Shown piece after piece: positions 9,537-18,547 of a stretch of DNA of 64,000 bases. The notes beneath the pieces were generated by a model. That model ran no database searches, was not told the origin of the DNA, and saw nothing but the letters and a program-made list of their open reading frames with translations. Source of the stretch: Acidobacteriaceae bacterium (lineage in GTDB: Bacteria > Acidobacteriota > Terriglobia > Terriglobales > Acidobacteriaceae); contig JAJPKO010000041.1 in the NCBI GenBank assembly GCA_021323655.1, positions 37,191-101,190 of the forward strand, written 5' to 3'. Every line of letters begins with the position of its first letter. Within the stretch, counting starts at the first letter, position 1. A program made the position numbers and the translations under genes.

Positions 9537-11285
9537 CTACTCCTTCATGCCTTCTGTGGCCAGACGATTGCGCTCGCGGTTCAGCTCGTATTCAAGCTCG
9601 CGCGTACGCTTGCGCTCGGCTTCGAGTTCCCGCAATTGCTGATGCAGGCGGTCGAGGAAGGTGGCGATGTCCTGCGTCTGGGTGTTCAACTGTGCGCGGG
9701 CAGCGGCGATGATTTTTGGCTGCAAGCCGAGTCGCTGCGCGATGTTGATGCCTGCGGATGCTCCCGGGACGCCGAGGCGAAGCTCGTAGGTGGGAGCGAG
9801 GGTCTTCTCATCAAAGCCGACCGCGGCATTGCGCACTCCTTTGTGGCTGGCGGCGTAGACCTTGAGTGAGGTGAGGTGTGTGGAGATGATGCTCCACGCG
9901 CCGGAGCGGAGAAAGTGTTCTGAGATGGCGACGGCGAGTGCTGCGCCTTCTTCGGGGTCGGTGGCAGAGCCAAGTTCATCGAGCAGCACGAGCGAGCGCG
10001 CTCCGGCACGATGGGCGATGCGGTTGAGATGGACGATGTGTGCGGAGAAGGTGGAGAGGTTCTGCTCGATGGATTGAGCATCGCCGATGTCAGCGAGGAT
10101 GTCATCGAAGACAGGAAAGACAGCTTCTTCCGCAGGTATGGGGACCCCGGCCTGGGCCATGATGGCGAGCAGCCCGACTGTTTTGAGGGAGACGGTCTTT
10201 CCGCCAGTGTTGGGGCCGCTGATGATGAGCTGCCGCTCGGAATCAGTAAGGCCCAGCGTAGTAGGGACGATGGTCCCGCCGCTGGTGCGAAGACGTTTTT
10301 CCAGCAGCGGGTGGCGCGCTTTTTTCAAGGTGAATTCCGCGGCAGTTTCGGCTGTAAAACGTGGCACAACGCAATCAAACTCTTTGGCAAAGCGCGCGCG
10401 GACGAGAAGGGTTTCTATTTCAACGAGGACAGCTGCGCCCTGGCCGAGGACGCCAGCGTACTGCGCGATCTGGCGTGTCATTTCGAGGAAGATGCGATGG
10501 ATTTCTGCCTGCTCGTCTTCCAGGAGGCGCACGAGTTCGTTGTTGAGTTCGATGGTTTCAAGCGGCTCCACGTAGACGGTCTGCCCACTGGAACTGGCAC
10601 CGTGGACGACGCCACTGACGCGGTGTTTCAACTCGCTTTTAACGGGGATGACGAAGCGCTCTCCGCGAATGGTGATTAGGTCGTCCTGCGTGCTGCCTTC
10701 GCTGGAGAGCCTCCGCAGGGTGGAGCGCAGGCTATCTTCAATGGCGCGCTGCTGGCGTTCCATTTCGCGGCGAATATGGCGGAGTTCAGGAGAGGCGTCG
10801 TCGGCGAGGGTGCCGTCGGGCAGGATCTTGGAGCTGAGAGATTCGACCAGCGGGCGGAGTTCGGTGGCGAGCAGCGAGGCTGACAGGGCTTTAAGGCCGG
10901 GGACCTGATCGCGCACGCGCTCTGGCGGGGTGCGCATCAGTGCGGCCCATGTGGAAATGTCTGAGGCCAGATTGAGGATGTTGCGTATCTCTTCGGCTTC
11001 GAGCGCCGCACCTTCAATGCGCGATTTGTTGAGCAGGTCAGTCGGATCAAAGAGCGAGCCCAGCACCGGTTGTATGCCTTCTTCGAGGAGCAGGCGGAGC
11101 TCAGCAACGAGGGAGTGCTGCTGCTCGATCCAGTCGCGGTTGGTAGAGGGAGCGAGACTGCGGAGCCAGGCTCGTCCAATGGAGGAGACAGAGTAGCTGG
11201 CCAGGAGATCGAGAAACCTGTCCCATTCAAGAACAGAGCGGCTACAATCTTCTACCGGAGACGGGATGGCTTGGACTAAAGGCAT
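9537..11285 (-). CDS. mutS2: MutS2 N-terminal part: MutS core, ATPase and start of coiled coil, ending at an in-frame amber codon
   Basis: MutS2 is an ATPase related to mismatch-repair MutS that suppresses recombination or rescues collided ribosomes. This part has 582 residues: the MutS core/clamp-like region (about 1-300), Walker A SGPNTGGKT, the DELGSATDPEEG Walker B region, and STHLTSLK, then the coiled coil up to GMKE. The frame then meets TAG at 9537-9539 and continues in the same frame with RAKVRELELK for another 230 residues ending in an Smr domain. Joined, the product would be about 818 residues, normal for MutS2. Start at 11285 (MPLVQA) chosen because the upstream extension is not protein-like. 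All ATPase motifs are intact, so the first part could still act. Confidence 0.88.
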   Translation of the reverse strand: MPLVQAIPSPVEDCSRSVLEWDRFLDLLASYSVSSIGRAWLRSLAPSTNRDWIEQQHSLVAELRLLLEEGIQPVLGSLFDPTDLLNKSRIEGAALEAEEIRNILNLASDISTWAALMRTPPERVRDQVPGLKALSASLLATELRPLVESLSSKILPDGTLADDASPELRHIRREMERQQRAIEDSLRSTLRRLSSEGSTQDDLITIRGERFVIPVKSELKHRVSGVVHGASSSGQTVYVEPLETIELNNELVRLLEDEQAEIHRIFLEMTRQIAQYAGVLGQGAAVLVEIETLLVRARFAKEFDCVVPRFTAETAAEFTLKKARHPLLEKRLRTSGGTIVPTTLGLTDSERQLIISGPNTGGKTVSLKTVGLLAIMAQAGVPIPAEEAVFPVFDDILADIGDAQSIEQNLSTFSAHIVHLNRIAHRAGARSLVLLDELGSATDPEEGAALAVAISEHFLRSGAWSIISTHLTSLKVYAASHKGVRNAAVGFDEKTLAPTYELRLGVPGASAGINIAQRLGLQPKIIAAARAQLNTQTQDIATFLDRLHQQLRELEAERKRTRELEYELNRERNRLATEGMKE

Positions 11286-11363
11286 AGCATATATGTTTAT
11301 GGTACCTGCGGGAGGGAACCCTGAGGGGCTGTTCCGCGTAGTAATGAATGGAGGTAGGAAAAC

Positions 11364-11876
11364 ATGTTCTGCTCGGGATGTGGACAAGCGATGCAGGGAT
11401 TTGAGCAGGTCTGCCCCAGATGCGGACGGCCTGTGCCTCCTATGCCCATGGCGCGGCCGCTTTTGTACTCGCGCGTGCAGCGTCACCTGCGAACACTCGG
11501 CGTGTTATGGATCGCGTGGGGTGTATGGAACATAGTGGGATGGTTGATTGCGCTGCCATTTCTGGCCGGAATGTTCGGCGGATTTCGCGGATGGGGCATG
11601 AACGGTCACGGCTTCGGACCGGAATTTCCGTTTATGCATATGATGTGGCTGCCGTGGGTGATTACGACGGTAGTTCTGGCGCGCTCCATTCTTGCGGCTA
11701 TCACCGCACTGGCGCTGCTGCGCCGCGCTCCATGGGGGCGGACGCTGGCGATTGTGACGGCGTTTCTGACACTCATCAAGCCACTGACCGGTACGATTCT
11801 GGCGATTTACACGCTGTGGGTACTTTTACCGGCACCTTCCGGGCAGGAGTATGAGCGGATGGCTGTTCAGAGCTAA
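11364..11876 (+). CDS. Zinc-ribbon protein with four predicted membrane segments
   Basis: A 170-residue protein. The N-terminus is a zinc ribbon (MFCSGCG, then CPRCG, two CxxC knuckles 13 residues apart) followed by a Pro-rich linker and about four hydrophobic segments (roughly residues 43-70, 90-112, 115-135 and 140-155). A Gly/His/Phe-rich loop (residues 71-88) lies between the first two. GGAGG is 9 bases before the ATG. Such zinc-ribbon membrane proteins are common and of unknown function. It is transcribed divergently from mutS2, and its stop codon is 37 bases before hemB, so the two could be co-transcribed. Function not recognised. Confidence 0.75.
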   Translation: MFCSGCGQAMQGFEQVCPRCGRPVPPMPMARPLLYSRVQRHLRTLGVLWIAWGVWNIVGWLIALPFLAGMFGGFRGWGMNGHGFGPEFPFMHMMWLPWVITTVVLARSILAAITALALLRRAPWGRTLAIVTAFLTLIKPLTGTILAIYTLWVLLPAPSGQEYERMAVQS

Positions 11877-11913
11877 AGCAAAGAATCAGCGTACGCCTCG
11901 CTACAATAAACAT

Positions 11914-12903
11914 ATGGAATACCCCGTGACTCGACTGCGGCGTCTGCGTACGAGTGAGGCCATGCGCTCTCTGGTGCGTGAAACTCATCTGGAGCCGGGC
12001 GCGTTGATTTACCCGCTCTTTATCTGTTCCGGTGGAGGGGTACGCAGTCCGATCCGTTCCATGCCTGGCGTTTTTAATCTTTCGATTGATGAGGCGCTGA
12101 AGGAGGCCGAGAGCGCGGCATCTCTGGGCATCGGTGGGCTGCTGCTCTTTGGGTTGCCGGAGAGCAAAGATGAGGAAGGCTCCGGCGCATGGGACGAGAA
12201 TGGGATTGTGCAGCGTGCGTTGCGGGAGTTTAAGAAGAGCAGAGCGCTCAAAAACCTGCTCCTGATTGCCGATGTTTGCCTCTGCGAGTACACCTCGCAT
12301 GGACACTGCGGTGTGGTGAGGCAGCGGGGTGCGTCGTACGAGATTGAAAATGATCCGAGCGCGCAGCTGATTGCGCGAACTGCGGTATCACTGGCGGAGG
12401 CGGGAGCCGATATCGTAGCGCCGAGTGACATGATGGATGGCCGCGTCGCTGCGATTCGCGACGGACTGGATGAAGCAGGACTTGAGAACGTGCCGGTGCT
12501 GTCGTATGCCGCGAAATTTGCGTCGGCGTTTTATGGGCCGTTTCGCGAAGCAGCGGATTCGGCCCCGCAGTTCGGCGATCGGCGCAGCTACCAGATGGAC
12601 GGGGCGAACCTGCGCGAAGCGATGCGCGAAATTGATCTTGATCTGGCGGAGGGCGCAGACATGATTCTGATGAAGCCTGCGATGCCATATCTGGATGTGG
12701 TTCGCGCGGCGCGCGAGCGCTTCGATGTGCCCATCGGGGCGTATCAGGTATCAGGCGAATACTCGATGCTGCACGCGGCGTCTGCGAATGGGTGGCTGGA
12801 GCAGGAGCGCGCCATGATGGAATCGCTGCTCTCGATTCGCAGGGCCGGGGCCGGATTTATTGTGACCTATTTTGCGAAGGATGCGGCGAAGGTGCTGGGC
12901 TAA
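11914..12903 (+). CDS. hemB: Delta-aminolevulinic acid dehydratase (porphobilinogen synthase)
   Basis: Condenses two 5-aminolevulinate molecules to porphobilinogen in tetrapyrrole (haem) synthesis. 329 residues, the usual length. Seen: Schiff-base lysines Lys201 ([14 protein letters not shown]) and Lys254 ([11 protein letters not shown]), the cysteine zinc site Cys122, Cys124 and Cys132 ([14 protein letters not shown]), and the C-terminal YQVSGEYSM. The cysteine ligands mark it as the zinc-using rather than the Asp/Mg type. The start at 11914 fits the family N-terminus (RLRRLR soon after it); no clear ribosome binding site is visible, and a longer frame from 11851 would overlap the preceding gene. 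Confidence 0.96.
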   Translation: MEYPVTRLRRLRTSEAMRSLVRETHLEPGALIYPLFICSGGGVRSPIRSMPGVFNLSIDEALKEAESAASLGIGGLLLFGLPESKDEEGSGAWDENGIVQRALREFKKSRALKNLLLIADVCLCEYTSHGHCGVVRQRGASYEIENDPSAQLIARTAVSLAEAGADIVAPSDMMDGRVAAIRDGLDEAGLENVPVLSYAAKFASAFYGPFREAADSAPQFGDRRSYQMDGANLREAMREIDLDLAEGADMILMKPAMPYLDVVRAARERFDVPIGAYQVSGEYSMLHAASANGWLEQERAMMESLLSIRRAGAGFIVTYFAKDAAKVLG

Positions 12904-13127
12904 TTCCGGTCTAATTCGGCAAGGAGGTCGCCAATACAATTTGGATCTCCGTACAGGGGACTACCAGAACGCCGTCTTCGAGTTCATTGAAGCCGTGTTC
13001 TGAGCTCACAGGAATTCTGCTCGGCGATTGGAACTCGCGTGAATCGTTTCCTCTCGCATAGAATCAATAGTTCGGCGTATTTTTCTGCGCCAGCACATCT
13101 GATCCTACTTTTTGAACGGAGCATCCC

Positions 13128-14549
13128 TTGGCAGACACAATTTATGACATTGCAATCATCGGCGGAGGACCTGCTGGATATACCTGCGCCATCCGGGCCG
13201 GACAGTTTGGCGTGAAGACCGCCCTTATTGAAGCAACGGACAAGCTTGGCGGCACCTGCCTGCATGTGGGCTGTATCCCGACCAAGGCGCTGCTGTTCGA
13301 TGCGGAGATTTTTGACCACCTGAAGCATGGCAAAGACTACGGCATTGAGATTCAGGGTGAGGCGAAGATCAACTGGAAGACCGTGCTCGAACGCAAGAAC
13401 CAGATCATCACGAAGCACGCCAAGGGCCTGGACTCCCTGATGCGCAAGAACAAGGTGACGGTCGTTTCTGGATTTGGCAAGCTGACGGGCGCGGCGAAGG
13501 GCGGCGTCCACTCGATTGAAGTGAAGGATGCGGCGGGCAAAACAACAACGGTCAAGACAAAGAACGTGGTGCTGGCGACAGGCTCGGATGCGAAGATGCT
13601 GCCTGGACTTCAGGCAGACGATAAGGTCCTCACGAATGTCGAGATTCTTTCGCTGCCGCAGATTCCGAAGTCGCTGGTCGTGATTGGAGCGGGTGCTGTG
13701 GGTGTCGAGTTTGCCTCCATCTTCCGCAGCTTTGGTTCTGAAATTACGATCGTGGAATATCTGCCTCGCCTGGTTCCTGCAGAAGACGAAGAGGTGAGCA
13801 AGGAACTGGCGCGCGCCTTCCGCAAGCGCGGTATTGATGCGCACACCGGCGCGAAGGTGGAGAAGGTCGAAAAGACCAAGACCGGCGTAAAGGTCACTTT
13901 CACCGCTTCTGACGGCAAGCAGGTGGTGAAGGAGGCTGAGAAAGTGCTGGTAGCCGTAGGTCGCGCACCGCGTACGGAAAACATCGGACTGGAAAAGACA
14001 AAGGTCGCTCCGGAACGCGGTTTCATCAAGGTCAATGAGTGGATGCAGACAGATGAGCCGGGCGTCTATGCCATTGGTGACGTAGTTGCCGGACTGCCGC
14101 AGCTTGCCCATGTAGGCGCTATGGCTGGGATGGTTGTGGCGGCGAAGATCGCTGGAAAATACGCGCGTCCGATCAAGCGTCAGCGTATTCCCGCCTGCAC
14201 CTATACTGAGCCGCAGATTGGGAGCGTAGGACTGACCGAGACGCAGGCCAAAGAAAAGGGCCTGGATGTGAAGGTGGGCAAGTTCCCGTTCACTGGCAAC
14301 TCAAAGGCCACGATTGTCAATTCGCATGAAGGCTTCATCAAAGTGGTCAGCGATGCGAAGTATGGTGAGATTCTCGGCGTACATATCATTGGGCCGCAGG
14401 CGACGGAACTAATTGCTGAGGCAGTGACCGCAGTCGAGTTGGAGGCGACGGTGGAAGACATGATGTACATCATCCATGCTCACCCAACGCTGTCTGAAGC
14501 CATGCTGGATGCGTTTGGCAGCGTGGAAGGAAAAGCAATCAACATTTGA
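13128..14549 (+). CDS. lpdA: Dihydrolipoyl dehydrogenase (E3)
   Basis: FAD-linked E3 subunit that reoxidises dihydrolipoyl groups of 2-oxoacid dehydrogenase complexes with NAD. 473 residues. Seen: FAD-binding IIGGGPAGY (10-18), the redox disulfide Cys44/Cys49 (GGTCLHVGCIPTK), the NAD-binding VIGAGAVGVEFA, the second FAD motif YAIGDV, and the catalytic His452-Glu457 pair (HPTLSE) in the dimerisation domain. Start is TTG at 13128 with GAACGGAG upstream; no ATG is in frame nearby. It is followed by a terminator and then lipB and an E2 gene, an arrangement that puts the lipoate-handling functions together. Confidence 0.96.
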   Translation: MADTIYDIAIIGGGPAGYTCAIRAGQFGVKTALIEATDKLGGTCLHVGCIPTKALLFDAEIFDHLKHGKDYGIEIQGEAKINWKTVLERKNQIITKHAKGLDSLMRKNKVTVVSGFGKLTGAAKGGVHSIEVKDAAGKTTTVKTKNVVLATGSDAKMLPGLQADDKVLTNVEILSLPQIPKSLVVIGAGAVGVEFASIFRSFGSEITIVEYLPRLVPAEDEEVSKELARAFRKRGIDAHTGAKVEKVEKTKTGVKVTFTASDGKQVVKEAEKVLVAVGRAPRTENIGLEKTKVAPERGFIKVNEWMQTDEPGVYAIGDVVAGLPQLAHVGAMAGMVVAAKIAGKYARPIKRQRIPACTYTEPQIGSVGLTETQAKEKGLDVKVGKFPFTGNSKATIVNSHEGFIKVVSDAKYGEILGVHIIGPQATELIAEAVTAVELEATVEDMMYIIHAHPTLSEAMLDAFGSVEGKAINI

Positions 14550-14557
14550 GTAGAAAA

Positions 14558-14591
14558 GGCCCGGAGAAAACGTCCGGGCCGTTCTTATTTT
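14558..14591 (+). terminator. Rho-independent terminator after lpdA
   Basis: An 8-base-pair stem, GGCCCGGA (14558-14565) with TCCGGGCC (14573-14580), a 7-base loop, then GTTCTTATTTT. It sits 9 bases after the lpdA stop codon and just before lipB, so lpdA and lipB are probably at least partly uncoupled. Confidence 0.85.
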
Positions 14592-14597
14592 CAAGGA

Positions 14598-15383
14598 ATG
14601 ATTCTCTCTGTCCTCGATCTCGGCCGCCTCGACTATGTAACCGGGCTTGCTTTGCAAAAGACCTTGGTGGAATTGCGCCACCAGCAGCGCATTGGCAATG
14701 TTCTGCTGCTGCTGGAGCATCCTCCGGTATTGACGCTGGGGCGTAATTCCAGCCGCTCCAACATTCTTGCGAGCGATGAACTGCTGGCGAAACGCGGAGT
14801 AGAGCTGCACGAGGTCAACCGTGGTGGCGACGTGACATATCACGGGCCGGGGCAGCTTGTGGGGTATCCCATCGTTGATCTGCGCAGTTTTACGCCGCGT
14901 CTGGGTGCCGTCGAGTATGTCCGCAAGCTTGAAGAGGTGCTGATTCGCGCTTGTGGCGACTATAGTATTCCAGCGCAGCGTGTTGCAGGGCGTACTGGAG
15001 TCTGGACGCTTGCTGGTGGCCCAGTTCAGGAGAAGAAGATTGCTGCTATTGGCGTGCACATTTCGCGTGGTATTACCTCACATGGGTTTGCGCTGAACGT
15101 GACCACGGACCTGCGGGACTTCGACCTGATTGTGCCCTGTGGGATTGCCGACCGCGGCGTGACGAGCATCGAACTGGAAGCGCCGTCTGTCCCTGGCATG
15201 GAAAATGTGATGCACACGGTGGCGCGGTACTTCGGGCAGGTCTTTGAGCAACAGATTTTATGGCTTGAATCGCTTGAAGACCTTCTGCCGTCGGCCGGCA
15301 GTAGCCCTGCCCAGGACGTGCCGTTGGCTGTTCCGAAAGAACTAAAGCGGCTCAGAGATGAGAACCCAACACATTTCGCGTAA
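14598..15383 (+). CDS. lipB: Octanoyltransferase (lipoate biosynthesis)
   Basis: Transfers octanoyl groups from acyl carrier protein to lipoyl-domain lysines, the first step of endogenous lipoate synthesis. 261 residues. Seen: the family signature RGGDVTYHGPGQLVGYP (75-91), the substrate pocket segment KKIAAIGVHISRGITSHGFALN with the catalytic lysine near 147, and the catalytic cysteine Cys181 (VPCGI). The C-terminal 30 residues are extra and Pro/Ser-rich. The ATG at 14598 lies directly behind the lpdA terminator, preceded by AAGGA. It is placed between E3 and E2 genes, whose lipoyl domains are its substrates. Confidence 0.95.
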   Translation: MILSVLDLGRLDYVTGLALQKTLVELRHQQRIGNVLLLLEHPPVLTLGRNSSRSNILASDELLAKRGVELHEVNRGGDVTYHGPGQLVGYPIVDLRSFTPRLGAVEYVRKLEEVLIRACGDYSIPAQRVAGRTGVWTLAGGPVQEKKIAAIGVHISRGITSHGFALNVTTDLRDFDLIVPCGIADRGVTSIELEAPSVPGMENVMHTVARYFGQVFEQQILWLESLEDLLPSAGSSPAQDVPLAVPKELKRLRDENPTHFA

Positions 15384-15463
15384 ACTAAAGGGTTTGGTCG
15401 CAAAGCAAGACCACACACGTTTTAATTTCCAATTTTTGCCTAAGAAACAGGGAAAGGGAACCC

Positions 15464-17113
15464 ATGCCGACTGATGTCATCATGCCCCAGATGGGCGAGT
15501 CTATTTTTGAAGGGACTATTACCAAATGGCTGAAGAAGCCGGGGGAAAGCGTCCAACGCGACGAGCCTCTGTTCGAGATTTCGACCGACAAGGTAGATGC
15601 CGAGATTCCGTCGCCCGCCGCTGGAGTATTGAAGGAAGTTAAGGTGGCCGAGGGTACGACCGTACAGATCAACACTGTGGTAGCCGTGATTGATGAAGCG
15701 GGCAGCGCGGCAGCATCGGCTCCAGCACCTTCCCAAGTGCCAGCGGCTTTCCCTGCAGCTGAAGCCAAGGCGGAAGCCCCGGCGAGCGCCCCCGCTGTTC
15801 CGGCTGCTTCCGGTAACGGACAGGCAAAAACAGACGTGGTTATGCCGCAGATGGGCGAGTCCATTTTTGAGGGCACCATCACGAAATGGCTGAAGCAGGT
15901 TGGTGATACCGTCCAGCGCGATGAACCGCTGTTTGAGATTTCCACCGACAAGGTAGATGCGGAAATTCCTGCACCCGCTGCCGGGGTACTTGCCGAGATC
16001 AAGGTTCCGGCTGGGCAGACGGTGCAGATTAACACCGTTGTCGGCGTGATTGGCGGGGAAGCGGGCGCACAGACTTCCGCTCCTGCGGCCGCTGCTCCTG
16101 CGCCGGCAAAAGCCGAAGCAGTCGCTGCTCCGGCCCCAGCACCTGCCGCCGCTGAAGCAGGGTTGAAGGAAGCGCCGCGATCTTCGCCGTTGGTCCGCAG
16201 GATTGCGAAGGAAAAAAATCTTGATTTGACGCAGGTCCCCGGAACGGGTGCAGGTGGACGCATTACGAAGGACGATGTGCTTGGCTTTATTGAAAGGCAC
16301 GGTGCTGCTGCTCCGGCTGCCGCAGCTGCAGCGCCTTCCGCTCCGGCGCCTGCTCCTGCAAAACCAGCAGTTCCTGCTGCGCCAGCTGCCCCGGCCACAG
16401 CACCACTTACGGGTGAGCTGGTTCCGATGAGCCGTATGCGCTCCATCATCGCGCAGCGTATGGTGGATTCCAAGCGCACCAACGCGCACGTACATACGGT
16501 TTTCAAGATCGACTTCACGCGCATTGTCAAGATCCGCGAGAAAGAGAAGTCAAAGTACGAGCAGAGGAATGGCGTGAAGCTGACCTACATGCCGTTCATC
16601 TCGCGCGCTGTTATTGCTTCTCTGCGCAAGATGCCGATCATCAATGCTTCGATGGAAGGCGATGCGATTCGTTACCACCAGAACATCAATCTCGGCATTG
16701 CTGTGGCGCTTGACTGGGGTCTGATCGTTCCGGTAATCAAGCAGGCGGAGGAGCGCAGTTTCGTGGGTATTGCCCGAGCGATTGCCGACCTTGCGGAGCG
16801 CGCGCGTGGCAAGAAACTGAAGCCAGATGAGGTGGGTTCCGGCACGTTCACGATCACGAATCCCGGTATCTTTGGTGAGCAGTTCGGTACTCCGATCATC
16901 AATCAGCCGGAAAGCGCCATTCTTGGCGTTGGTGGACTCTTCAAGGAGCCTGCCGTGGTGACGAGTGAAGATGGCACGGATTCGATTGCTATCCGGCACA
17001 TGATCCACCTGACGCTTGGCTTTGACCACCGCATTATTGATGGCGCCGATGCAGGCAAATTTATGGCGGAGGTGAAGAAATACCTCGAAAACTGGAGCGA
17101 GGACATCGGCTAA
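15464..17113 (+). CDS. sucB: 2-oxoacid dehydrogenase E2 acyltransferase with two lipoyl domains (probably dihydrolipoamide succinyltransferase)
   Basis: E2 core of a 2-oxoacid dehydrogenase complex, 549 residues. Seen: two nearly identical lipoyl domains (about 1-78 and 124-198) with lipoylated lysines Lys43 and Lys163 in DKVDAE, Ala/Pro-rich linkers, a peripheral subunit-binding domain (about 238-275, SSPLVRRIAKEKNLDL), another Ala/Pro linker, and the CAT acyltransferase domain (about 315-549) with the catalytic His522-Asp526 motif DHRIIDG. The domain string resembles actinobacterial succinyltransferase E2 proteins, so 2-oxoglutarate dehydrogenase is the likelier complex, but pyruvate dehydrogenase is not excluded. 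No E1 gene is in the window. AAGGG lies 7 bases before the ATG. Confidence 0.9.
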   Translation: MPTDVIMPQMGESIFEGTITKWLKKPGESVQRDEPLFEISTDKVDAEIPSPAAGVLKEVKVAEGTTVQINTVVAVIDEAGSAAASAPAPSQVPAAFPAAEAKAEAPASAPAVPAASGNGQAKTDVVMPQMGESIFEGTITKWLKQVGDTVQRDEPLFEISTDKVDAEIPAPAAGVLAEIKVPAGQTVQINTVVGVIGGEAGAQTSAPAAAAPAPAKAEAVAAPAPAPAAAEAGLKEAPRSSPLVRRIAKEKNLDLTQVPGTGAGGRITKDDVLGFIERHGAAAPAAAAAAPSAPAPAPAKPAVPAAPAAPATAPLTGELVPMSRMRSIIAQRMVDSKRTNAHVHTVFKIDFTRIVKIREKEKSKYEQRNGVKLTYMPFISRAVIASLRKMPIINASMEGDAIRYHQNINLGIAVALDWGLIVPVIKQAEERSFVGIARAIADLAERARGKKLKPDEVGSGTFTITNPGIFGEQFGTPIINQPESAILGVGGLFKEPAVVTSEDGTDSIAIRHMIHLTLGFDHRIIDGADAGKFMAEVKKYLENWSEDIG

Positions 17114-17249
17114 CTTCTTCGGTTTGCGGCCATAAATTATTGATTCAGAGTTACTTCAGGGCTGTGTTAAACCCTCGTCGATCAGAAGCTTGAGAATGAG
17201 AGCACGGCCTGAAGGTAACTTGTTTTCGATGCAATTTGTTAAACTCTGG

Positions 17250-17278
17250 TTGACCCACTGCCGTCAACCTGTTAGGGT
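17250..17278 (+). promoter_or_regulatory. Possible sigma70 promoter upstream of the M23 peptidase gene
   Basis: TTGACC (17250-17255), a 17-base spacer, and TAGGGT (17273-17278). The -35 is good and the -10 keeps only the conserved TA...T positions. It would give a leader of roughly 105 bases. No other candidate stands out in the 276-base gap. Confidence 0.3.
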
Positions 17279-17389
17279 TCTTCAGAGAAGATCCGGAAGC
17301 CATTTTCAGAGTAGGTGTTCCCGGAACCAACGTTTTGGACGCGGGTGACTGAGGCTTTTGGTTTTTATTCCCCTGGATGAGCGACCAGT

Positions 17390-18349
17390 TTGCGCAAACG
17401 TTACTACATTATTTTTGTTGCCCGCGAAGAAGACGGCCGGTTGAGGAAAATTCCTATTCCTCTGCATTATGCGTACGTTTTTGTGGCGGCGGCGATTGTA
17501 GGCGCGTTTACGATTACGGGAATGGCGGGATCTTACTCCCGCATGCTGCTTAAGACTGCAAGCTTTAATCAGGTCCGTTCTCAGCGCGAAGCCCTGCGCA
17601 AGGACTATGCTCAGCTGGAGCAAGTCGCACATGAAAAGGAAGTCCAGGCTGCTTCGCTAGGCTCTCTGGCGAGTGAAATCAGTGCGCTGTATGGGCTACG
17701 GCAGAACAAGCTGACGAGTTCCAAGGCTGAGAGCGGAAGCTCACCTTTGACGGACACTGCAGACAATTTCAGTGAACAAGCCTATGTGCAGTCGCTTGAC
17801 CAGCTTTACGCACTGCGCCGCACGGCGCTGTCAGGACAGGTGCAGCAATTGGGGCTTACCGTGAGGCGTCCTTTCAGTGTTGGCGACGACATTCTGAACC
17901 TGGCAAATGCACCATCGCTGTGGCCGATCGTCGGCCCTGTTACCAGCTCCTTTGGTGAGCGGCAGGATCCGTTCAATGGTGAAGGCGCCTTCCATGCTGG
18001 TATTGATATTTCCTCCTCCTTTGGAACGCCTGTTCGCGCTACCGCTGATGGCACGGTGGAAATGGCCGATCGCGCCTCGGGTTATGGACGTGAGGTTGTG
18101 ATTGACCACGGTTACGGGGTGAAAACCTTGTACGGACACCTCTCCGGGTTTGCTGTGACTGAAGGCCAGGAAGTCACGCGTGGCCAGATTATCGGCTATG
18201 TAGGAATGAGCGGCCGCAGCACGGGACCACATCTCCACTACGAAGTACGCATCCGCAATACGCCGGTTAATCCGCATAAATACCTGCGGGAAACCATGCA
18301 GCAGCTTGCCAGCACCGGGACCCAATCCTCTACTGGTGGTATGCAGTAA
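17390..18349 (+). CDS. M23 family (LytM-type) peptidase, membrane-anchored
   Basis: Cell-wall-acting or regulatory metallopeptidase of 319 residues. Seen: one N-terminal membrane segment (about 23-45), a coiled-coil stretch (about 55-100), and a C-terminal M23 domain beginning near residue 180 (PVTSSFGERQDPF) with zinc ligands in HAGID and in GPHLHYEV. All expected metal-binding residues are present, so it is likely active on peptide crosslinks in the periplasm. The start is TTG at 17390 (LRKRYY), preceded at a distance by GGATGAG; no in-frame ATG is near. It lies ahead of murE-murF, consistent with a wall-remodelling role, but is separated from them by 198 bases with a palindromic repeat. 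Confidence 0.88.
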   Translation: MRKRYYIIFVAREEDGRLRKIPIPLHYAYVFVAAAIVGAFTITGMAGSYSRMLLKTASFNQVRSQREALRKDYAQLEQVAHEKEVQAASLGSLASEISALYGLRQNKLTSSKAESGSSPLTDTADNFSEQAYVQSLDQLYALRRTALSGQVQQLGLTVRRPFSVGDDILNLANAPSLWPIVGPVTSSFGERQDPFNGEGAFHAGIDISSSFGTPVRATADGTVEMADRASGYGREVVIDHGYGVKTLYGHLSGFAVTEGQEVTRGQIIGYVGMSGRSTGPHLHYEVRIRNTPVNPHKYLRETMQQLASTGTQSSTGGMQ

Positions 18350-18443
18350 TCTGGCCTACTCTGAAGCTTTGTTCGGGATGCGAATTTTCGGCAGAGCACC
18401 CTCTCAAGCTCATCCATTTCATAATGATCTCGAAGCGAAATCC

Positions 18444-18499
18444 GGGGCTAAAGCCCCCCTTTGTGAAGCAGTTTTCACCGGCCTGAAGGCCACTGCTTC
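18444..18499. repeat. REP-like palindromic element upstream of murE
   Basis: Two adjacent palindromes in the gap between the M23 gene and murE: GGGGC-TAAA-GCCCC (18444-18457), and a nested cruciform in which GAAGCAG (18465-18471) pairs with CTGCTTC (18493-18499) around GGCC-TGAA-GGCC (18480-18491). The layout resembles extragenic palindromic repeats often seen in acidobacterial genomes. Only this one copy was found in the window. It could also weakly terminate the M23 transcript. Confidence 0.55.
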
Positions 18500-18547
18500 T
18501 ACCGGGCCTATTTATGGGATGGCACACTAGAATCAAAATATCTTCTT

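Noticed and set aside
12984..14111. 375-codon minus-strand frame opposite lpdA
   Set aside because: It is antisense to lpdA, with no recognisable motif.
15385..16530. Long minus-strand Ala-rich frame opposite the E2 gene
   Set aside because: It is antisense to Ala/Pro-rich linkers and lipoyl domains, has biased composition and no ribosome binding site; a shadow frame.
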